Shown here piece after piece: positions 1-4,820 of a DNA stretch of 7,944 nt. The number at the start of each line of letters is the position of its first letter. The stretch's first letter is position 1. The DNA is from Deltaproteobacteria bacterium. Lineage in GTDB: Bacteria; Desulfobacterota; GWC2-55-46. The notes under the pieces are model-generated. The model did no database searches and was not told the origin of the DNA. It was given only the letters and a program-made list of their open reading frames with translations. The position numbers were made by a program, and so were the translations under genes. The stretch lies in contig JAUSLB010000090.1 of assembly GCA_030646655.1 (NCBI GenBank), positions 1 to 7,944 of the forward strand, read 5' to 3'.

Positions 1-32
1 CGGCACAAAGCCGGGCACCCGAAATAAATAGG

Positions 33-1913
33 CTAACTGCGGTCAGGCAGCCTCCATGCCGAAATAAGCCCGGGGTCGAGCCGGGGGATGGCTGACAGGA
101 GCTTTTTGGTGTAGTCGTGTCTGGGGCTTGAGAATATCTCCTCTGTCGTGCCCAGCTCCACTATCTTCCCGCCGTACATGACGGCGACCTCATCGGCGAT
201 ATATTCAACCACGGCAAGGTCGTGGGTTATGAAAAGGAACGACAGGCCGAAGTCCCTCTGGATGGATTTCAATAGATTGAGTATCTGCGCCTGAACCGAT
301 ACATCAAGGGCAGAGACCGCCTCATCGCATACCATGAACTCAGGGTCGACCGCAAGGGCGCGGGCGATCCCTATCCTCTGCCTCTGGCCCCCTGAGAACT
401 CATGCGGGTACCTCCACATCATCTCAGGGGTCAGGCCCACGCGCTCAAGGACTTCTGTAATCTTTTTAAGCCGGGCTGTTTTATCCATGCCGGGCTTTAG
501 CGCCCTTATGCCCTCTTCGATGGTGTCTTTTACCGTAAGCCTCGGGTTCAGGGACGAATACGGGTCCTGAAAGATTATCTGCATGAGCGACCTTAAAGGC
601 TTAAGCCCCTTCTCATCAATGCGCGTAAGGTCATTGCCTTTAAATATTATCTCCCCTGAGGTCGGCCTTATAAGCTGGATGATAGATTTGCCGGCTGTGG
701 TCTTTCCGCAGCCTGACTCGCCGACAAGGGCGAGGGTCGAGCCCTTCTTAACCGTCAGATCTATGCCGTCAACGGCCTTCACATGGCCGGTAACCCTTTT
801 AAGGAGGCCCTTTCTTATAGGGTAATAGGTCTTAAGGTTCTTTACCTCAAGCAGCGTCTCCCTCTTATCATGCGGAATGGACAGGGGCGGCATTACATCG
901 GGCTCGTGCCTCAATGGCCTTGAATAGGGTTTATCCATAAAGTCCGGGTCATGAAGGTGGCACGATACAAAGTGTCCTTTCGCGCGCTCTATAAGCAAAG
1001 GCTCGATGGCGGCGCACCCCTCCATCTCCCTCGGGCACCTGCCGGAGAAGTGGCATCCGACAGGGTACGAGGTGGCGGGCGGCACGGTGCCTGTGATAGT
1101 GTCGAGAGCCTTTCCCCTTTTCTCCTGCCCGGGTATCGAGCGGAGCAGTTTTACCGTATAGGGGTGCATCGGGTTCCTGAAGAGCGCCTTGGCCGGGGCG
1201 AGCTCCGCCAGTTTTCCGGCGTACATGACCCCGACGGTCTCCGCGTTCTGATAGACGAGGGCGAGGTTGTGGGTGATGAGGAGCACGGCCGTTCCCATCG
1301 ATTCTTTCAATTCCTTTATGAGCTTTATTATCTGGTCCTGGATAGTGACATCGAGGGCGGTAGTAGGCTCGTCCGCTATGAGGAGGTCTGGCCTGCATGC
1401 GAGGGCTATGGCTATCATGACCCTCTGGCGCATGCCCCCTGAGAGGCGGTGCGGGTATTCGTAGAAAAGCTCCGCCGGGCCGGGTAGCCCGACCTTCTCG
1501 AACATCTCGATGGCGGCGGCCTTCGCCTCTGCCTTGGTTTTGCCCTGATGGAGCATTATGGTCTCGGCTGTCTGGCCGCCTACGGTAAATACCGGGTTCA
1601 AGGATGTCATCGGCTCCTGAAATATCATGGAGACCTTATTCCCGCGAATCTCCCTTTTCTCCCGCTCGCTCAAATGGATTATGTCCTTGCCGTTCAGGAT
1701 TATCTCCCCTCCGGCGATATACCCGGCAGGCTCAGGCACGAGCTGGATTATCGAGAGCGCGGTGACTGATTTTCCGCACCCGGACTCTCCCACGAGCGCG
1801 AATGTCCCGCCTTTTGGTATTGAGAACGACACCCCGTCAACCGCCTTTGAGACGCCCTTAGGGGTCTTAAAGTAGGTCTTTAAGTCCTTTATTTCGATAA
1901 CCGGTTCCGGCAA
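33..1913 (-). CDS. Fused two-domain peptide ABC transporter ATPase (DppD-DppF / YejF-like)
   Basis: Energises uptake by the adjacent permeases through ATP hydrolysis on the cytoplasmic face. Both nucleotide-binding domains lie in one 626-residue chain. Domain 1: Walker A GESGCGKS at 42-49, Q-loop Q99, signature LSGGMRQR at 157-164, Walker B LLIADEPT at 177-184, H-loop H215. It is followed by an OppD/DppD-type C-terminal extension with four cysteines (C287, C293, C300, C318), the pattern that holds a [4Fe-4S] cluster in some DppD proteins. Domain 2 starts near 353: Walker A GESGCGKT 398-405, Q449, signature FSGGQRQR 506-513, Walker B ending DEAVS 530-534, H564. All catalytic motifs are intact in both halves. 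Domain 2 ends with only a short tail and no Cys cluster, as in DppF. The start is TTG at 1913, chosen because AAAAGGA lies 6 nt upstream and the ABC fold begins at once. It is the last gene of the cluster. Substrate cannot be read from the ATPase; YejF and GsiA share this fused layout. Confidence 0.96.
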   Translation of the reverse strand: MPEPVIEIKDLKTYFKTPKGVSKAVDGVSFSIPKGGTFALVGESGCGKSVTALSIIQLVPEPAGYIAGGEIILNGKDIIHLSEREKREIRGNKVSMIFQEPMTSLNPVFTVGGQTAETIMLHQGKTKAEAKAAAIEMFEKVGLPGPAELFYEYPHRLSGGMRQRVMIAIALACRPDLLIADEPTTALDVTIQDQIIKLIKELKESMGTAVLLITHNLALVYQNAETVGVMYAGKLAELAPAKALFRNPMHPYTVKLLRSIPGQEKRGKALDTITGTVPPATSYPVGCHFSGRCPREMEGCAAIEPLLIERAKGHFVSCHLHDPDFMDKPYSRPLRHEPDVMPPLSIPHDKRETLLEVKNLKTYYPIRKGLLKRVTGHVKAVDGIDLTVKKGSTLALVGESGCGKTTAGKSIIQLIRPTSGEIIFKGNDLTRIDEKGLKPLRSLMQIIFQDPYSSLNPRLTVKDTIEEGIRALKPGMDKTARLKKITEVLERVGLTPEMMWRYPHEFSGGQRQRIGIARALAVDPEFMVCDEAVSALDVSVQAQILNLLKSIQRDFGLSFLFITHDLAVVEYIADEVAVMYGGKIVELGTTEEIFSSPRHDYTKKLLSAIPRLDPGLISAWRLPDRS

Positions 1914-1919
1914 TTGATT

Positions 1920-1926
1920 TCCTTTT
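1920..1926 (-). promoter_or_regulatory. Ribosome binding site for the TTG-started ATPase gene
   Basis: On the minus strand AAAAGGA ends 6 nt before the TTG at 1913. There is no in-frame ATG near the start of the ABC domain, so this site decides the TTG start. It sits only a few nucleotides downstream of the hairpin at 1930-1953. Confidence 0.7.
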
Positions 1927-1929
1927 ACA

Positions 1930-1953
1930 GGAGGGTGAATACACTCACCCTCC
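1930..1953. repeat. Perfect 9-bp inverted repeat upstream of the ATPase gene
   Basis: GGAGGGTGA at 1930-1938 is exactly complementary to TCACCCTCC at 1945-1953, with a 6-nt loop. In the minus-strand transcript the stem ends about 4 nt before the AAAAGGA ribosome binding site. No T-run follows on the minus strand, so it does not look like an intrinsic terminator. It could be an mRNA stability or processing element, or part of a dispersed intergenic repeat together with the neighbouring hairpin. Confidence 0.75.
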
Positions 1954-1959
1954 CCTTAA

Positions 1960-1983
1960 TCCCCTCCTCTCATCGGGAGGGGA
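1960..1983. repeat. 8-bp inverted repeat (CCCCTCC/GGAGGGG) between permease C and ATPase genes
   Basis: TCCCCTCC at 1960-1967 pairs with GGAGGGGA at 1976-1983 across an 8-nt loop. It lies 6 nt from the hairpin at 1930-1953 and shares the CCCTCC/GGAGGG core, so arms of the two hairpins could also pair with each other. A T-rich stretch follows on the plus strand (1986-1997), but no plus-strand gene precedes it. Most likely a dispersed palindromic intergenic repeat carried in the transcript; its copy number elsewhere cannot be judged here. Confidence 0.7.
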
Positions 1984-2008
1984 GCCTTTATTTTATTGAT
2001 AACCGTCT

Positions 2009-3181
2009 TTACCTGAACCTGAGCCTCGGGTCGAGCGAGTCCCTGACCGCGTCGCCGAATATATTGGCGGGCAGCACAAGCACGAGCATGAACAGAAACG
2101 CGCCAAAGAGGTTCCACCAGACGATAGGCTCCCGGCTGAGCTCAAGGCGCGCCGTGTTTATCATGTTGCCCCAGCTCCCCATCTCAGGGCCTACGCCTAT
2201 TCCTATGTAGCTCAATATCGCCTCGGCCAATACAAGGCCGCTGAACTGCAATACGAATGTTATCAGCACGAGGTGCATTACATTAGGCACTATGTGGCGG
2301 TAGATTATGCCGGGCTTTGAGATGCCGAACGCGCGAGAGGCCTGCACATACTCAAGCTCCCTCAGTTTCAAGGTCTCTCCCCTTATGAGCCTGCACAGGT
2401 CCGTCCATGAGGTTATGCCGAGTATCAGGCAGAGCCAGAAGAGCCTGTCGTTCGGGACAAAGAGCTTAAAGTAAATATCCTTCTGGGAGATTAGCCCGCC
2501 CTGATAGCCGCTTGTGCCGAAAAGGAGCATGAAGGCGACAATAAGCAGAACGCCGGGGATCGAGGCGAGCGTCGTATAGATGTACTGGACAATATCGTCT
2601 ATGAAGCCGCCGTAGTAGCCGGCCATCACCCCGAAGAATATAGCGAACGGGATTATCACTATCGTCGTCCCCGCGCCTATCACTATGCCTGTTCGCACGC
2701 CCTTGAGCGCGGCATAGAGGACGTCGTTGCCGACCTTGTCCGTGCCGAGCCAGTGAGAGCGCGGGTGCTTAAGAGGCGGGTAGTCCCTCACTATCGCGCC
2801 GTCAGAAAGCTCGATAGACTCCTTTGAATATAAAGCAGCCGCGAAAGGGGCTGAGTAGGTCTTCTCGGTATTGAGGCGCAGACCAGTAAATGCCCTGTCA
2901 AGGAGGCTTAATGCCTGCGGGCTGTAGATGAGGCCGCCTTCGGCCGTGCGCGCGGCCGTCCCGTCATCTTCTAAAATCGGGTCGCGGTACCGGACGCTGT
3001 CGAGCAGGGCTACGCCCACATAGGCGAGGAGCACAACAAGCGAGATCATGGCGAGCCTGTTCCTCTTAAGCTCCCTCCACGCGGAGCTCAACGCGCCCTC
3101 CTTCCTCGATGCCGCGGCGAAATAAAAGACCGCCCCTACCAAGAGGTATACCACAAGGTCTGTAGCGAGTATTACGGGCAT
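2009..3181 (-). CDS. Peptide ABC transporter permease, DppC/OppC/YejE-like, enlarged
   Basis: Inner-membrane channel subunit of the importer. The 390 residues exceed the roughly 300 usual for OppC/DppC. Family marks: the basic segment plus NRLAMISLV before the first conserved helix (about 38-60), HWLGTDKVGNDVLY at 143-156, helices near 164-188, 203-222, 248-260 and 302-330, the cytoplasmic EAA-type loop with QASRAFG at 280-286 and RHIVPN at 295-300, and the closing GDAVRDSLDPRLR (376-388). Two additions are visible. One is an extra hydrophobic segment at 4-24 ahead of the normal N-terminus. The other is a long hydrophilic stretch between the first conserved helix and HWLGTD (about 61-142), predicted to be extracytoplasmic. 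The ATG at 3181 lies 4 nt after the stop of the NTF2-like gene, suggesting translational coupling. It pairs with the permease at 3689-4669 as a heterodimer. Confidence 0.94.
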   Translation of the reverse strand: MPVILATDLVVYLLVGAVFYFAAASRKEGALSSAWRELKRNRLAMISLVVLLAYVGVALLDSVRYRDPILEDDGTAARTAEGGLIYSPQALSLLDRAFTGLRLNTEKTYSAPFAAALYSKESIELSDGAIVRDYPPLKHPRSHWLGTDKVGNDVLYAALKGVRTGIVIGAGTTIVIIPFAIFFGVMAGYYGGFIDDIVQYIYTTLASIPGVLLIVAFMLLFGTSGYQGGLISQKDIYFKLFVPNDRLFWLCLILGITSWTDLCRLIRGETLKLRELEYVQASRAFGISKPGIIYRHIVPNVMHLVLITFVLQFSGLVLAEAILSYIGIGVGPEMGSWGNMINTARLELSREPIVWWNLFGAFLFMLVLVLPANIFGDAVRDSLDPRLRFR

Positions 3182-3185
3182 TTTT

Positions 3186-3653
3186 CTATATTCCGCTCTT
3201 TACCGCCGTCTGGTATTGGGCGAGCAGCTCCGGGTTATCAATCGAACCGTGATGATGAACCTGCTGCCACCTCCCATCGGTCAGCCTGTAAATCCTGCTC
3301 GTCCGTATGGCAAGCTTGACAACGGTCTCACCCGAGCGAAACTCCCCCCGTTCCCTGCCGACCGCGTAGAACATGTCCACTGCCTCGTGGATGGTGTAGT
3401 CATGGAATTCGACATAGACACGAGCGGGACCGTTGAAGATACGTTCATAAACCGCCCTGATATCTTCCCAACCCCGTTTAATGCCACCGACCGGGTTGTC
3501 CATGGCGATCTCGTCCGTTTGAGCCCAGTTCATGGACATCTTCTTTAGGTCCCTGTTGTTAAAGGCGTCGTAGAATCCGGTCAGGGCCAGCAGTGGGCCG
3601 GTCAAGCCGTTCTTGTCCTCATGCCCCGTAACAGGCTTTTTTTCAGGTATCAT
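3186..3653 (-). CDS. NTF2/SnoaL-like cone-fold protein, function unknown
   Basis: A 155-residue soluble protein with no signal peptide or membrane segment, so probably cytosolic. The pattern fits the NTF2-like superfamily (SnoaL / DUF4440 / YybH type): N-terminal helix with FYDAFNNRDL (27-36), a strand with the aspartate-rich NWAQTDEIAMDNP (42-54), then GWEDIRAVYERIF (61-73) as the helix that closes the cone. Later strands around 79-90, 94-104 and 111-123 lead to the final strand WQQVHHHGSID (129-139). Members include ketosteroid isomerases, polyketide cyclases, dehydratases and non-catalytic binding domains, so no reaction can be named. It sits between the two permease genes: 35 nt after the upstream stop, and 4 nt before the downstream start. 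ATG at 3653 is preceded by AGGG 5 nt upstream. It is not a normal component of Opp/Dpp importers. Fold assignment is fairly safe; role is open. Confidence 0.85.
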   Translation of the reverse strand: MIPEKKPVTGHEDKNGLTGPLLALTGFYDAFNNRDLKKMSMNWAQTDEIAMDNPVGGIKRGWEDIRAVYERIFNGPARVYVEFHDYTIHEAVDMFYAVGRERGEFRSGETVVKLAIRTSRIYRLTDGRWQQVHHHGSIDNPELLAQYQTAVKSGI

Positions 3654-3688
3654 ATTTGCCCTGCCTTTCTATGCAGTCTATAAGATGA

Positions 3689-4669
3689 TCATTCAAACCT
3701 CACCCTCGGGTCAACGAGCGTGTAGCTTATATCGGTCAATATCAAGCCGGCTATATAGAGTATCGAGCCGAGATAGACCATTGATCTTACTATAGCGAAG
3801 TCCTGCGCCTGTATCGCCTCAATCGTGAAATTCCCCAGCCCCGGTATGGCGAAGAAGGTCTCCATTATGAGCGAGCCGTAAAACAGGAACGGTATGGAGA
3901 CGACCACGTTCGTCAATACCGGTATCATCGCGTTCTTAAGGGCGTGCTTGAATAAGACCTTCCCCTCGCTCAAGCCCTTTGCGCGCGCCGTCCTTATGTA
4001 GTCCTTGTTTATCTCTTCCAAGAATACCGTCCTGTAAAAACGCACCCCTGAGCCTACGGTGCTTATTATCCCGATAATCACCGGCAGTATTATGAACTTG
4101 GCGGAGTATATTCCAGTGTCGTAGCCTGATACGGGGAATAGCTTCAAGACCTTGCCGAGGAAATACTGCCCTCCTATTATGTAGAAGAGAGTTGAGATCG
4201 ACATCAGTATGACCCCGAGGAACAACCCCCATAGGTCGAGGTAAGTCCCCCTGTAGTAAGCGAGCATCATGGCTACGAAGAGGTCGACTATCACGCCTAT
4301 CATGAACATCGGCACGCTTATGGCGAGGCTCGGCCACATCCTGTGCTTAATCTCGTTTCCGATATCGATATTGTTCCTGTCGGAGCGGCCGAAGTCGAAC
4401 CAGAGGAGCGGGACGGACTTTTGGAAAAATACGGTCTGGGTTATCTTCGCCGTCCCCTTCTCCTCCGTATTTATAAAGGACGGGAGGCTGTAACCGTGGT
4501 CCCTCTTCCAGTTCTCTATGGCAGCCGGGGTTACGTTCTTTTCACCCAGAATTTTACGCGCCATGTCATCAGGGGTATTGATATAAAAGAACAATACCGC
4601 CGTTAAGATATTGACCCCGAGGATTATGGGGACCGCGTAAAGTATGCGCCTTATGATGTATGTGAGCAT
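3689..4669 (-). CDS. Peptide ABC transporter permease, DppB/OppB/YejB-like
   Basis: The other inner-membrane channel subunit. It has 326 residues, in the normal size range for OppB/DppB. It opens with the typical first helix (MLTYIIRRILYAVPIILGV, 1-19, continuing to about 30). A periplasmic region follows at about 31-112, including FDFGRS (91-96), the counterpart of the LDFGxS motif of this family. Five further helices lie near 114-138, 145-168, 191-206, 250-270 and 295-315. The cytoplasmic EAA-type loop is clear: DYIRTARAKGLSEGKVLFKH (223-242), then ALKNAMIP. The family motif METFFAIPGLG (269-279) and the C-terminus DPRVRFE are present. ATG at 4669 opens directly on the conserved N-terminus, but no good Shine-Dalgarno sequence precedes it. 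The 147-bp spacer before it carries palindromic repeats. The gene is intact. Confidence 0.96.
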   Translation of the reverse strand: MLTYIIRRILYAVPIILGVNILTAVLFFYINTPDDMARKILGEKNVTPAAIENWKRDHGYSLPSFINTEEKGTAKITQTVFFQKSVPLLWFDFGRSDRNNIDIGNEIKHRMWPSLAISVPMFMIGVIVDLFVAMMLAYYRGTYLDLWGLFLGVILMSISTLFYIIGGQYFLGKVLKLFPVSGYDTGIYSAKFIILPVIIGIISTVGSGVRFYRTVFLEEINKDYIRTARAKGLSEGKVLFKHALKNAMIPVLTNVVVSIPFLFYGSLIMETFFAIPGLGNFTIEAIQAQDFAIVRSMVYLGSILYIAGLILTDISYTLVDPRVRFE

Positions 4670-4695
4670 GGTTTGGTTTGTTGGAATCTTTTAAT

Positions 4696-4708
4696 CCCTC
4701 ACTGAGGG
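4696..4708. repeat. Short palindrome CCCTCA-C-TGAGGG upstream of permease B
   Basis: CCCTCA at 4696-4701 is the reverse complement of TGAGGG at 4703-4708, with one base between; as RNA it would fold as a 5-bp stem with a 3-nt loop. It adjoins the larger palindrome at 4716-4734 and lies about 27 nt upstream of the permease start on the minus strand, so it is part of the 5' flank of that reading frame. Confidence 0.5.
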
Positions 4709-4715
4709 TTCAATT

Positions 4716-4734
4716 CCCCGAAGCTTGCTTCGAG
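4716..4734. repeat. Palindromic repeat unit A (CGAAG-CTTG-CTTCG)
   Basis: CGAAG at 4719-4723 pairs with CTTCG at 4728-4732 around a CTTG loop. The stem could extend past one C/A mismatch to a C-G pair. On the plus strand it is followed by ACTTTTTC, but no plus-strand gene feeds into it. It shares the AGCTTGCT core and the CCCCG...CGAG flanks, in inverted orientation, with unit B at 4761-4785. This looks like a pair of REP-like elements placed between the binding-protein and permease genes. Confidence 0.65.
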
Positions 4735-4760
4735 ACTTTTTCAGCATAGAGGTCTTCGAT

Positions 4761-4785
4761 ACCTCGCAGCTTGCTGCGGGGAGGT
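4761..4785. repeat. Palindromic repeat unit B (CCTCGCAG-CTTG-CTGCGGGG)
   Basis: Positions 4762-4769 pair with 4774-4781 in an 8-bp stem (one G-T wobble) capped by CTTG. An alternative pairing uses ACCTC (4761-4765) with GAGGT (4781-4785) and a 3-base bulge. It lies about 36 bp downstream of the stop of the binding-protein gene on the minus strand and is followed by no T-run in that direction, so it is not a standard terminator. A hairpin directly after a binding-protein gene recalls the REP element after malE in E. coli, which protects the upstream message; that role here is inference. Confidence 0.7.
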
Positions 4786-4820
4786 TCATTCACGAACGCA
4801 CGGGTTCACCCGCCAAGATA

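Noticed and set aside
1..32. Possible terminator after the ATPase stop (short palindromes CGGC/GCCG at 1-13 and CGGGCACCCG at 12-21).
   Set aside because: The stems are short, no T-run is visible on the minus strand, and the window ends here, so the 3' end of the transcript cannot be judged.
951..1442. Open frames of about 150-160 residues on both strands overlapping the fused ATPase gene in other frames.
   Set aside because: Both ABC domains of the real gene are continuous through this region, and the alternative translations look like random shadow sequence rich in R, G, P and H.
3654..3688. Gap between permease B and the NTF2-like gene, checked for a promoter or hairpin.
   Set aside because: Only 35 nt with a ribosome binding site; no convincing promoter or stem-loop.
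4716..4742. Plus-strand hairpin followed by ACTTTTTC, resembling an intrinsic terminator.
   Set aside because: No plus-strand gene lies upstream, the stem is only 5 bp before a mismatch, and the same core occurs in unit B without a T-run; a repeat element explains it better.
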